Shown here one piece after another: positions 1 to 11,171 of a stretch of 64,000 nucleotides of DNA. Position 1 is the first letter of the stretch. Each line of letters opens with the position of its first letter. The translations under genes and the position numbers were made by a program. The stretch is from Chlamydoabsidia padenii. Taxonomy: Eukaryota > Mucoromycota > Mucoromycetes > Mucorales > Cunninghamellaceae. The notes beneath the pieces were generated by a model. The model had not been told where the DNA came from. It did no database searches and was given only the letters and a program-made list of their open reading frames with translations. Where the stretch lies: the NCBI GenBank assembly GCA_025330725.1, contig JAIWND010000028.1:119501-183500 (forward strand), in the 5' to 3' direction.

Positions 1-2307
1 TGGCAAACAAATTCAAGTTTCTGGCGAAAGGGAAAAGGGTGGCCTAGACAATTACCTTATTCTTCTACAACCACCAATCATGACCAATCTGCGAACGCGC
101 TTTGCCTGGTACCATCCAATTATGCTGTGGATGAACAACTTTATGGGATTTACCGGGATCGAATTGTAAAATGTGGTCGGTGTTGGTCTTCGTCTTTACA
201 TCCGACAACTCAACAACAACCAATGACAAAATTATCCACCAACAATGATGCACACAAGACAAAAGCAACAACAACAACCACATGGATCGATAGTGATATT
301 CAAAACTCATCCTCGGCTGGTTCAAGATCTCTAGACTATCCACCTGGCGGCGGCAACAGTAGTAGCAACAATAGCGGTATTTCCGACTCATCATCTGATG
401 GATCAAAGTTCTGCTCGACTCATATCTCAATCTCTTTGAAAAGAACATCTTCATCATCTATTGGACTACACTCTACTACTAGGCTTAGTATTACTGGTGA
501 AGATGATTCTGATCCGGCAACAGCAACAATAACAAACAAGCGGTCATCACTTATCAACAAATTCATTCCTTATACTAAATACATCAAGCGGACCGAATTT
601 ACACCACCTACTGGACAACAACATGCTTATATCGGTCTGGGCTTTGAACCTCTCTGTTTGGAACGTAAATATGGATTCATGGCTATTGGTGGACTGGAAG
701 GGGAATTCGAATTATATTGCTGTATGGATAGCGACAATCCGACCAAAATATGGGGCACCAAATTTAAAGGGCGGGACAATATCATGCTTATGACGAATGC
801 GATTCAAATTGTACGATGGAAACGAACGAACGACGATGACGATGGCGACGACGACGACAATGATGACACCACCACCAAAGATGGATACGACTACTTTTTA
901 TTTGCTTGCATGAATGAAGCAGGTATCCTTGTCTATAAACTACCACCACATCATCAATGTATAACGAAACAACAACAACAACAACCATCAGCACAGCTTT
1001 ATGCACATTTACAATCATTCGACCTTGTACCTATAAACGACGCCAAGATTAGCCCGGATGGAACAAAGATGGTATGCGTGGGCGACGATGGTTTCGTCTT
1101 CTTAGTCAACATTACGCATCACCCAACATCAACAACCTCTTCACATGATTCTAATGATATGGCGGTTGATGACTGTGTCTTATCTTTTGGCACTCCTGTA
1201 AAACTACCAATTCCAATTAGCTTACTTCAATCGATGGATCCAACAGCATCATCAACATCAACAGCATCAACAGCATCACCAACAACAGCATCATCATCAT
1301 CAACACCATCACCATCATCATCTAATGTACAATCAACATCAACTCAAATGGAAGTGGATGGGCATGCTCATCACTTTGATAATACCAGCAATGTTACCGA
1401 CGATCTATCTAATTCAACTGTACCATACTCTTCTCAACATGTTGTTTGGAATCACTCTTCGGAATACTTTGCTCATACATCTGATACCCATCATCGTGTC
1501 CTGGTCTGGCGTGCTTCGACCCTCGATATTCTATGCTCCATCGATGCTGCTGGTTATACCTACGCTATCAAGTTCCATCCTTATCTTGATGGTGTTTTGG
1601 CCTTCAGTAATAGATATGGTTACTTCCACACTGTAGATATCAACCAGACTTACGACAGAACAACCTTCACCACATCATCCACCAATACCAACAACAGCAT
1701 ACTTGATTTTGACCAACAAACTGCTGAAGCTAGGGGCCATACTTGTAATCCTTACTGCATCGAACAAATCAACATACCAGCATCTGTGCCAACATCATCA
1801 TCAATATCAACCACAACAGCAGCATCATGGGATCATTATCATCATCATTCAGCTCACCATACGAATCATCTAAAGGTCAGGCATGAAATGACCATGGTTG
1901 CATTCCGGGGGGAAAAGGATCGACGATTACGGATATTGGCAAAGATTAACGGCATTCAATGGTCTCAAGATGGATGCTATCTCTATGTGGCAACAAAGAA
2001 ACGGGTATTGGCTTACGAATTTGTCTTTTGGTCTCAACAACATGTACAATCCTTGTTTGGTCTGGCGGGGCAAAAGATCAGGCAACTCTTGGAAAAGCAA
2101 CAACAGCAGACACATCAACGGAATCATCAGGAACGAAAACGAAAAAAGGCCGGGCTAACTCGCTCAGAAAGGAAAAAACGACAAGGACAAGATCAGGATG
2201 GAACAACATCATTGGATCAGCAAAAGTGGCATCAAAAGTGGTCTAATCTCCCTCAACATGTCCGCCATCAAGTACTTAAAGAAAAACATCTATCTAGTCA
2301 TTGGTGA
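1..2307 (+). CDS. WD40-like fungal protein, 5' end cut by window edge
   Basis: The reading frame is open from base 1 to a TGA at 2305-2307, so the N-terminus lies left of the window; at least 768 codons are present with no intron visible. Short segments look like WD40/beta-propeller blades (for example LVWRASTLDILCSIDAAGY, and a block with ISPDGTKMVCVGDDG). The protein is interrupted by low-complexity stretches: an Asp-rich run near 830-870, Gln runs near 970-990, a Ser/Thr-rich region near 1240-1325, and a basic Lys/Arg/Gln-rich tail. The architecture recalls fungal proteins annotated with the short domain DUF2415, whose function is unknown; that link is from memory and not proven. No catalytic motif is visible. 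The next gene lies about 1.8 kb downstream across a repeat-rich spacer. Confidence 0.75.
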   Translation, partial: WQTNSSFWRKGKGWPRQLPYSSTTTNHDQSANALCLVPSNYAVDEQLYGIYRDRIVKCGRCWSSSLHPTTQQQPMTKLSTNNDAHKTKATTTTTWIDSDIQNSSSAGSRSLDYPPGGGNSSSNNSGISDSSSDGSKFCSTHISISLKRTSSSSIGLHSTTRLSITGEDDSDPATATITNKRSSLINKFIPYTKYIKRTEFTPPTGQQHAYIGLGFEPLCLERKYGFMAIGGLEGEFELYCCMDSDNPTKIWGTKFKGRDNIMLMTNAIQIVRWKRTNDDDDGDDDDNDDTTTKDGYDYFLFACMNEAGILVYKLPPHHQCITKQQQQQPSAQLYAHLQSFDLVPINDAKISPDGTKMVCVGDDGFVFLVNITHHPTSTTSSHDSNDMAVDDCVLSFGTPVKLPIPISLLQSMDPTASSTSTASTASPTTASSSSTPSPSSSNVQSTSTQMEVDGHAHHFDNTSNVTDDLSNSTVPYSSQHVVWNHSSEYFAHTSDTHHRVLVWRASTLDILCSIDAAGYTYAIKFHPYLDGVLAFSNRYGYFHTVDINQTYDRTTFTTSSTNTNNSILDFDQQTAEARGHTCNPYCIEQINIPASVPTSSSISTTTAASWDHYHHHSAHHTNHLKVRHEMTMVAFRGEKDRRLRILAKINGIQWSQDGCYLYVATKKRVLAYEFVFWSQQHVQSLFGLAGQKIRQLLEKQQQQTHQRNHQERKRKKAGLTRSERKKRQGQDQDGTTSLDQQKWHQKWSNLPQHVRHQVLKEKHLSSHW

Positions 2308-2703
2308 ATTATAGGATTAACTTACTTTTACAATTACCTACATAAACATATTTATTAACCACCTCCCCATCGCCTCCCTGATTTTATTATTATATGACAT
2401 TTGCTTTTGATTGATTACTGTTAATCTATTCCCCTTCCTCTTTGGTATCCTTTAATAAAACAATATATCCAACTTTTTTTTTAAAAAAATAAAAATACTA
2501 TCATTTGCTACAGTATTAGTAGCAATGTCTTTGTCTTATCTTATCAAATGTGTCTTATCGTTTTGTTGTGATGCTAATCATAGTGCATGACAGCATTTAG
2601 CCTCGAAAGCAAATACCAGTAACTTGGTTATGCACTATTATATACATATTGTTCCTTCCTTTGTCCCACCCTCACCCCTTTACTGTAAATGAAAGTTCTT
2701 CTT

Positions 2704-2761
<58 letters not shown>

Positions 2762-3432
2762 CCATAGCATTACTCCATGAATACGAACTTGCACTTTTTT
2801 TCTTGTCGATCCTTCTCCCTACCCTTTTTAAGGTTTCCGATCGGCTTTTTCTTTGGCATCTTTTCCCCGAGGCATCGTTCTATGATGTTATGTCAAAAAA
2901 CTCCCACATTGAATCATGATAATGAAACCAAGGCAGTAGGGGGGAGTATTTCATGCAAACAACTTCTCCAATTTTCAAATTCCGATCACGTAAACTTGTG
3001 AAGTAACCTTTATTCAAACCATCATAGCTCGCCAATCATCAATTAACAATTGTACTTTCAATTCTTTTGTGTCATAAACATAGGGGGTTTGCCTATCAAT
3101 AAAGCAAAATATAGATATATCTCACCATACAGGAAGAACAACTAGAAATATTCATATCCTCTTTTTTTTTTCTGTGAGTGGGTCTGACAACATTTTTAAA
3201 TTCCGATTGCTTTAAACGTTTGCCCAGGCCGATCACCTGATTGGATCTCTATGAAACTTGATCTACTATGGTCGAAGTAGATGTGATATTCGTAGTATCA
3301 AAGAAAGCTATATGTCCATTTGTAGGGTCTAACATAAGTGCCTTTTTTTATTACTAGATCGCGCGTGGAGTGATCTCGGAAGAGAAAGAAGGGAATGAGC
3401 ATAGCCCCACCCCATAATCCCGTGAAGCGTAG
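2308..3432. other. A/T-rich spacer with 56-base poly-T
   Basis: No gene is seen here. The spacer begins with the 3' region of the WD40-like gene (an AATAAA-like signal near 2454-2460) and holds an uninterrupted run of 56 T at 2706-2761. Short open frames across the poly-T are artefacts of the homopolymer. Confidence 0.6.
2706..2761. repeat. 56-base poly-T
   Basis: An uninterrupted T homopolymer in the spacer after the WD40-like gene, the same length as the intronic run in vps23. Confidence 0.9.
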
Positions 3433-3980
3433 GAATCGAGATTTTGGGAATTGCTAGGCGCACGGAAATTTGATTTTCGGTGTTTGAAATGAAGTTTCCT
3501 ACCGTCTATCATAGAAAAAATAAAACAATCTTAATCGCAAAGGACAGGTAAAAGTCATCGCAAGCCTGGACAGACTGACACAAGGGTCTTGGTGCTTGGC
3601 TTTTGCGGTAACTTATGTTGGAAATATGCCATAGTATTCACATCGCCACTTTAATCATTAGCATTCGTTGACAATTGAGCGAGTAGTGCTCTTACCATTT
3701 AGTAGGGAATCAAAGGCTGGCGGGGGTTAAAAACGAAGTATGGTTCCCTCTTCACACTTTTTCTTTTTCTTGCAAATGACAGAAAAAAAAAGTCATTGCA
3801 AGCTTGGACTGACCGACACAAGGGTTTTGGATCTTGGCTTTTGCGGTAAATTATGTTGGAAATATGCGATAGTATCCATATCGCCAGTTTAATCATTAGC
3901 ATCCGTTAATAATGAGCGAGTAGTGCTCTTCCAAAATTCTGTGCGTACTTTCCGTGCGCCTATGATTTCCCGAGATTTAA
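3433..3980. mobile_element. MITE-like repeat element with inverted ends
   Basis: A 14-base sequence, TAGGCGCACGGAAA, at 3455-3468 recurs as its reverse complement at 3949-3962. The similarity extends imperfectly outward on both sides (GAGATTTTGGGAATTG on the left against an imperfect inverted match ending near 3978). Between these arms is a tandem duplication with a period of about 242 bases. There is no coding capacity. The layout fits a small non-autonomous element; no target-site duplication was pinned down. Confidence 0.5.
3545..3932. repeat. Tandem repeat, about 1.6 copies of a 242-base unit
   Basis: About 145 bases starting near 3549 (AAGTCATCGCAAGCCTGGAC...) repeat near 3791 with scattered substitutions. 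Both copies contain TTGGCTTTTGCGGTAA, TTATGTTGGAAATATG and GCGAGTAGTGCTCTT. The unit is also related to the repeats at 46.8-47.5 kb, which share the pattern GTTGGAAATA...CATTAGCAT...GTAGAGCACTCT. Confidence 0.75.
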
Positions 3981-4154
3981 TACATAGAGTCATACATATA
4001 TGGGTATTTTATTCATACAGAGCGGTCATATGTATATCTATCCCCACACAAAAAGTCAAACAGAGGATACATAGTATATACAAAGATATGATTTTATTAA
4101 TCGTAAAAAGATAATCAAAGTGAGGGAGAAGAGTATAACTAATCTAATTACAAA

Positions 4155-5453
4155 CTAGGGAAGAGATAAGGTCCGCCGATGGGATGGGTTCGATACATCC
4201 ATTTTCTTTTCTTCATCAGCATCAAACTTGGTGGTATGATTGATCTTACCCATCGAGTTCAACAAATATACACCCGAGAAGATGATAAGGAATCCACAGA
4301 TCAAAGTGACAGTATTGACAGCGTCCGAGGTATGCCAACCTCTATACATGATAGCCGACGCCACGATGGTTGCCGTTGTAAAAAATACAAAGTAGATTGG
4401 ATTGACACTAACCAGAAAAAAAAAAGTTTAGTTATACAGTATGAAAAAGTGATAAGAATCGAGACTTACATATTGGTTGAGAATGTATCCAGAGCTTTAT
4501 TAAAGTAATTCATCTGAGTCAATATAAACACCAAACACATAAAGCCAAATACATAGGTGGAGAATTGGGTGAATTGATTGTTACCGCCGATCGTCAGTCG
4601 AACCGCGATTCCAAACGCCTTGATGGCCATGATACTGAGGGATCCCACCAAGGAGCAGATTGTGACATATACAATCGGTCGAGTTTTCCCCCATCGAGGA
4701 ACCGCCTGCCAAATTAGACCCATTGTGACCAGCACCACTATCACGGCATAAGTTATAAACCCAGGCTGGAGCATGTAGGACACAAGCTCATCGACGCTTT
4801 GTACCGCAGGATCTTCAGGTGAATGAAGGACAATGATGACTGCACCAATTAAGGATAATAAACACCCCACCATGCCTGTTGGACCTAGTTTTTCTTTTAG
4901 AAAAATGGACGCCAGTATCGCCCTAGACCCACCCATATGCATACATTAGGATATCATATATTAAAAAATAAACAAACTGGGGAATGAATTATTATTTTAG
5001 AATGACCTGCTAGTATAGAGATTAGTACTTACCCAGTAATAACACTGAGTGCACCTAATGGTGTAATTAGAATGGCTGGTGCAAATGTATATCCTGGGAA
5101 GATAGGGAAGAAGAAGAAAAAAAAAAAAGGAAAAGGAAAAATCAGCGCCTTTTTTAAATCCAAGATGGAAATTTAATTACCGACAAAGTTTAAAAGCTCG
5201 CCGCATATCATGGTGATCAAACCTACCCACCAGATGGGATTCTTCAGATATCGATGTGAATCAGAAGCACTTTTATCCTCTTGTATATCAAAAAGCAAAA
5301 AGATTAGTAAAAGGTATACTGTGTGATTGTACCTTGGTATTTACCATGCTCTGATTTACAACGTTGTAACCCTTTCTTGGTAATGACAAACGATGTCCCA
5401 ATCAAAATGCTCGAGCAAATGGCAAGTATCAGGCCTATGATTTTCCCTTCCAT
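4155..5453 (-). CDS. NIPA-like magnesium transporter
   Basis: Five exons (4155-4407, 4470-4922, 5033-5093, 5181-5279, 5345-5453) join in frame to 324 residues; start ATG at 5453, TAG at 4155-4157. The protein is almost wholly hydrophobic with about nine membrane segments. It carries family landmarks: FVITKKGL near the N-terminus, YLKNPIWWVGLITM, FAPAILITPLGALSVITGAI, FLKEKLGPTG and a C-terminal ATIVASAIMYRGW. NIPA (DUF803) proteins carry Mg2+ or related divalent cations across plasma or endosomal membranes; the exact cation here is inferred only from the family. Length is typical. Splice sites are GTAAGT- or GTAATT-type with TAG or AAG acceptors. The short cytosolic tail is acidic then basic. 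Confidence 0.9.
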
Positions 5454-5880
5454 AATGATCCTTATGATATACGAATAACGAGTGAATAATAGAAAGAGAA
5501 AGAGAGATGATGATGATGATGAGAAATCCCTTCTTTTTCAAAATTGAAAAAAAGGAGGGGGGATGTCAATATCAACACATATCCTATAAGACATGCTATA
5601 CATTCGCAGGAGAAGGAGGGGTAAAAAGGGTTTAGATGATATGTATGCCGAACATACCACTGATCATCCAAAAGGTTTATATACATAAAAAAAAGTTTGT
5701 TTATTAGAATGTAATATATCAAAGAAGCAAGCACATATATAAAAGACTAACTAATAGAATAAGGAAGAGAGAGAGAGAGAGAGAGAAAGAGAATAATAAA
5801 AGAAGAAAGAGGGAGTGGATAAAGAAAAAAAAAAAAAAAAAAAAAAGGAGGAAGGGAGGGTAAGGGAAGGGGGGATATGA
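5454..5880. other. Spacer between NIPA start and rac1 end
   Basis: This is the promoter of the NIPA gene and the 3' region of rac1. It contains a GA microsatellite near 5767-5786 and a poly-A run near 5825-5846. No gene is seen. Confidence 0.5.
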
Positions 5881-6792
<912 letters not shown>

Positions 6793-7255
6793 GGTATATT
6801 TATGTTGGATTCCAATAAAGATAATAAAGACGAAGGGGATAAGCAAAAATGGTAATCAAGAGGAAAAAAGGAATGAAAGAAAGAAGAAGAAAAAAAGGGG
6901 AAGAATAAAAAAAAGGGTCCCTTTTTTTAAGAAGGTCTGTGACGTACAAAAAAAGGATGAGTGACACAAACTAGAATCAAGCGCATTTCAAATCCCGAAT
7001 GACCCTAATTGACAAGTAATGTGTGTTTGATAAGACATTTTAAAATTGCATGGCATGTTTTATTTAAAGCTTTGTTCTATAAATGAATCAAGGTATAATC
7101 TAAAAAAGACAGAATGCATGAATCAAACATATAAGGTTACAAATGAGGGATAATAATGAATAGTAAAATAAAAGGTGTAATGAGATGATATTGATTATGC
7201 TATTTGTATGCAGTTAGAGAGAGAGAGAGAGAGATGGTGGGGGGGGGTGTATGAT
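6793..7255. other. rac1 promoter and helicase 3' region
   Basis: No gene is seen. The spacer has the recurrent motif at 6986-6997 and a GA repeat near 7214-7233 just after the helicase stop codon. Confidence 0.5.
6986..6997 (-). promoter_or_regulatory. Copy of GCGGGATTTGAAA motif
   Basis: Read on the minus strand this is CGGGATTTGAAA, about 195 bases upstream of the rac1 start codon and pointing toward it. It is one member of the recurrent family described in the findings. Confidence 0.5.
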
Positions 7256-9336
7256 CTAATATCTGTTTCCACCACCATATCCACCACGACGGTTTCCACC
7301 TCCATAACCGCCGCCACCACCACCGTTTCGGTTGTATCCACCTCGACCGCCGCCACCACCGCCGTTTCGGTTGTATCCACCTCGACCACCTCGACCACCA
7401 CCACCGCCACCACCTTGGAAGCGACCTTCACGTTCGGCCAATTCAGGAAGTTGATCAGGAGCAGACAATTCGATTCTAGTATCATGCCAAGCGCGACCGG
7501 CCAAGTAAACCACACCATCTTTGACTTCGACCTTGGAAGAAGTAAAATCAGCCACGACACCGGTACGATCCAATGTCATACGCCAGCCACGAGTATCTTC
7601 ATAGGAGAATTCAGGGTATTCTCGGTTGATGATGTTGCGAATATAGCCAGGATGGTTGATAGGTTGACCGACATTAAAGTACAGAGTTGTTTGATTATCC
7701 ATGGAAGTAAGTAAAGACCGGCTTGGGACACCTTTATGATAACCGGACATGAAAGCCAACGCAGACGCCACAGCGTCTTCGGCACCATGTTTTTCAATGA
7801 GCTTTTGCGCAGATTCAGTAAAGAGAGGAAGCACAGAAGGGTTGACACTATCGATAGACTTGAAGCAATCATCTACAGTAGCCTTGATGATGTCTTCAGC
7901 ACGAGGAGCAGACATGGTTTCAAACTTGACACCCGTTTTTTTGGAGATAAAGTTTAAAAGACCTTCTTCTTGGGCCTTGTAGAAGGTGACACAGACACCA
8001 GAGCGGCCAGCACGACCAGTACGACCAGATCGATGAACATACGATTCAGTATCTTTGGGAGGTTGACAGTTGATGACCAAATCCACTTGAGGGATATCCA
8101 GACCACGGGCCAGCACATCGGTACACACAATACACTTGTACTTGCCTTCACGGAATGCCTTCATTGTTGATTCCCGAGATTGTTGAGCAATATCACCATG
8201 GAGCACCGCGGCATCTTGCTTGATCTTGTCGTGAGTTCCCAATTCATTCGCATCGGCTTTAGTGGCACAGAAGATGACAGTCAAACCACTTTTACCATAG
8301 ACGTTCACGACATCACCAATGATATCCGCACGGGCTTGATAAGAGGAGGGCATGGCAATATGACGAATGTTGGTGTTGGTGCGGTTCTTGGCGTTCCCAA
8401 TCAAATCAATACGTACATAGTCTTCACGCACAAATCGGTTGATAGTTTCCATAACAGATTCAGGTACAGTAGCGGAGAAGAGGAGGGTTTGGTAATCACG
8501 GCTGGTCTTTTGTTCTTCAATCTTGGCCAATACGTTAAACATATCTTCTTGGAAACCACGAGCATCAAGCCTAAACAAACACACATACAAAAAAAAAGAG
8601 TAATAATCAGTATATATTCTTTTTCTATGTTTCCCTCCCCCCCTTTTTTTAATCATGTCACTTACATTTCATCGGCTTCATCAAGGATAATATATTGCAA
8701 ATCGTTCAATTTCATGTTACCAAACTTGATATGATCCATCACACGACCAGGAGTACCCACCACGACATCACAACCTTGACGGAAGACATTGGTTTGTTCA
8801 TTATAAGGAGTACCACCATATACAGGAAGAGCCACGAGACGAGAGCCAGAGATGTATTCAAAGTCACCACAGACCTGTTTAGCCAAATCACGAGTAGGAC
8901 AAAGCACAAGCACACGAGGAGACCGGCCCCGACGGTTACTGAATGCATTATCAGCAGCAAGTTTTTCAATCACAGGCAGAGCAAAGGCCAATGTTTTACC
9001 AGTACCAGTTCGAGCCCGAGCAAGCACATCCTTTCCATCATAGATCGTATCAAATGTCTTGGCTTGAATTTCAAACAAAGACTTGATCCCCTTGGTCGCC
9101 AGGTTTTGAATTGTGTTTTCAGTGATACGGAAGTTGCTTAATTTAAGTTCTTCAGGAATGGCATCTTCTTGATCTTCAGTAGTAGCATGTTCGGGATCCA
9201 CAATGTCTTGTTCCACAGAAGCAGCAGCAGCAGCATCGTCATCAAACTTGATCTTCTTGTTGATAGACTTGTTATTGTCTTCAGATCGATCCCGTTTCTT
9301 GGAATAGTCTTTTGCAGCATAGGTAGAAGAAGGCAT
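7256..9336 (-). CDS. DEAD-box RNA helicase, DDX21/DDX50 type
   Basis: Two exons (7256-8570, 8666-9336) give 661 residues; the intron splits the DEAD motif from MLDARGF. Order of motifs: Q-motif region, ARTGTGKT (Walker A), PTRDLAKQV, GTPGRV, DEAD, SAT, ARGLDIPQVDLVI, HRSGRTGRAG. After the helicase core come a GUCT-type domain (approx. residues 450-560) and a Gly-rich tail of GGGRGGYNRN repeats. The GUCT domain plus RGG tail is the hallmark of nucleolar DDX21/DDX50 and plant RH3/RH7, which remodel RNA during ribosome biogenesis. The N-terminus is charged and carries a KKIK nuclear signal. A variant promoter motif lies at 9444-9455, about 110 bases upstream. Long frames on the opposite strand are shadows. 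Confidence 0.93.
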
Positions 9337-9758
9337 AATGTGTTATAGATCTGAAGTAAAAAAAAAAAAAAAAAAAAGATAAGAAAGAAAGAAAGGAACT
9401 TTGAAAAGTTTTTCTTTAAATCCGTGACCGAGCCTTCCAAAAGTTGAAATCCCGCTTCCAATGCCGCACAGTATCACCCAATGAAATAAACCCAGAATCT
9501 GGATCAAACCAAATCAAATTGAACATTACCTACAAATCGAATGAAGTAAAAAGGACATCTTTATTTGTTCAACAAACTATAAGGGGGGGCTATGTTAATA
9601 TATATATATATACTATACGAATTATAAATGGTGTAAATATGATATTTTGTTAAAAAGAAGAGTAAAAAGAAGAGAAGAGAGTAAATAATGGTAAGATGGT
9701 AATAAGTATATAAGAGTAAAACTACAGGTCCAGGTGTCCAGGTGTTCAGGTTATGGGT
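9337..9758. other. Helicase promoter and zinc-cluster gene 3' region
   Basis: No gene is seen. It contains a poly-A run near 9358-9377 and a variant of the recurrent motif (TTGAAATCCCGC) at 9444-9455. Confidence 0.5.
9444..9455 (-). promoter_or_regulatory. Variant motif GCGGGATTTCAA
   Basis: On the minus strand this reads GCGGGATTTCAA and lies about 110 bases upstream of the DEAD-box helicase start codon. Confidence 0.45.
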
Positions 9759-10547
9759 TTATCGTTTCCGTTTTCTATCGATCGGTTCTTGTTGATTGTC
9801 CACCAGTTCAGAGTTCGATTTGGATGAAGAGAAGGAGGGTTGCTGAGGATAGCAGTAATCTTGTAGACTATTTAATGGTGGTAGATCCCTATGTTCGGTG
9901 GTGGTAGGAGGAGCAGATAAGGAATGGATCGATGGTAGTCGGACTTCACGGCCGGAAGAAGGTGGTGGTGAGGATGGTGTGGTGGTTGAAGTGAGGTTAG
10001 GTCCTGTGCTGCTGCTACCACTAGTAGGTGGTGTTGCCGTATTGGTCAAAGAAGTAGCCGAAGGTGGTGAGGGTTGTGGTGAAGGTGAGATATAAAGATG
10101 TTGACGATTATAAGAAGGAGGTCCTGAACTAGTGCTTGGTGGTGGTGGTGGTGGTGGTGAAGAGGCCGTTGTTGCTGTTGTTACTGTTGTAGCAGAGGAA
10201 GAAGAATCTTTGTTTAAAAACCTACTGACGGCCACAGGATCCAAGTCAGCCCTATAAACTTGAGATTGTACAATGGTCTTGAGCATGTCTTCAATGGTTT
10301 GGAGTCGTTCTTCAATAGCTTCCAGGGCAGCCCGACTAGGTCCGTTCCGTTTATCATCACTATGAGAGACTGGATAAACACAAGGCGAGGACGACTTTTG
10401 GCAATTCCGGCAAGGTTGTTCACCATTACAGCGAGTCTTCTTTCGACGACATTCACTACATGCACTGACAATCTTGGCCCGTTTTTGTCGAGTTTCAGTT
10501 TGTTTCTGTGGTGATGATTGTGTTGGTTGTTTTTCGTCAGCAGGCAT
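9759..10547 (-). CDS. Zn2Cys6 binuclear-cluster transcription factor
   Basis: A single exon of 262 residues. I chose the ATG at 10547 (MPADEKQ); the frame stays open upstream but that part is low-complexity and looks like 5' UTR. The DNA-binding cluster lies at about residues 27-53 with spacing C-X2-C-X6-C-X5-C-X2-C-X6-C (begins CSECRRKKTRC), preceded by the basic stretch RQKRAK. A short predicted coiled coil follows (ALEAIEERLQTIEDMLKTI). The rest is Ser/Thr/Pro-rich, with Pro runs and a basic end RKRKR. There is no fungal-specific TF domain, so it is a short member. It shares a 624-base spacer with muskelin, transcribed divergently. The target genes cannot be told. Confidence 0.88.
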   Translation of the reverse strand: MPADEKQPTQSSPQKQTETRQKRAKIVSACSECRRKKTRCNGEQPCRNCQKSSSPCVYPVSHSDDKRNGPSRAALEAIEERLQTIEDMLKTIVQSQVYRADLDPVAVSRFLNKDSSSSATTVTTATTASSPPPPPPPSTSSGPPSYNRQHLYISPSPQPSPPSATSLTNTATPPTSGSSSTGPNLTSTTTPSSPPPSSGREVRLPSIHSLSAPPTTTEHRDLPPLNSLQDYCYPQQPSFSSSKSNSELVDNQQEPIDRKRKR

Positions 10548-11171
10548 TTGGATTTGTCGTTTATAAAGGGGGGAAAGGAGAATAAAGGAAGGTGGGATAA
10601 ATGATAAAATGGGGCAAGTTTGTATAAAAAGTGTATAGAAGTGTAAATACAAGTATATTTTAAATGTAAAAGAGGAAGGGTAAAGTAAATAAATAACAAA
10701 ACTATAGAAGACAGTGGGTTTAAAATAAAAAGAAGGAAAGGAACAAGAAACAAAAATAAAAAAGTGAGGAGCACAATATAGAGAAGAATGGCGGCGATTG
10801 AAAATAAAAAAAGCAGATCCATTTTGATTGGATACTTGGCTGAAAGGACGGTTCCAATAAGTGAATCCAGTTTCCCTTTCTGTCTCTATCCCACACCTTT
10901 CCACCCCACACTTTGAAATCAACGTGGACACACTGGGAAAAAAAAAAAAGAGAGATCAATGAGATGGTTTCGGATCCAAACACATGATCAACTGGAGCTA
11001 GTACGGAGCTTTCATTTACGTCAAAAGTGCGGAAGTTTTTTTTTTATTTTTATAATCGATCGAAAACATTGTCATCTTAACCGCACTTTCATTCCTTCAT
11101 TATTTATATCATACAGCAAACTTTTCAAGAAAAAAGATAATCGTCTTTTTTTTTTCCCCTTTTCTTAAACG
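10548..11171. promoter_or_regulatory. Divergent promoter region, zinc-cluster gene and muskelin
   Basis: The 624-base spacer separates two divergent starts. It is rich in A/T with several poly-A and poly-T stretches. No clear copy of the recurrent motif is seen. Confidence 0.4.

Noticed and set aside
2689..2919. Open frame with a long Phe run
   Set aside because: It only translates the 56-base poly-T and has no conserved sequence.
8180..8734. 184-codon frame opposite the DEAD-box helicase
   Set aside because: It is the antisense shadow of a strongly conserved coding exon and crosses its intron.
10214..10822. Hydrophobic 202-codon frame overlapping the Zn2Cys6 gene
   Set aside because: It lies in another frame across the 5' UTR and the zinc-cluster exon; hydrophobicity comes from A/T-rich leader DNA.
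10548..10931. N-terminal extension of the Zn2Cys6 protein
   Set aside because: The frame is open upstream, but the sequence is low-complexity Phe/Tyr/Pro-rich leader; the ATG at 10547 directly precedes the normal domain spacing.
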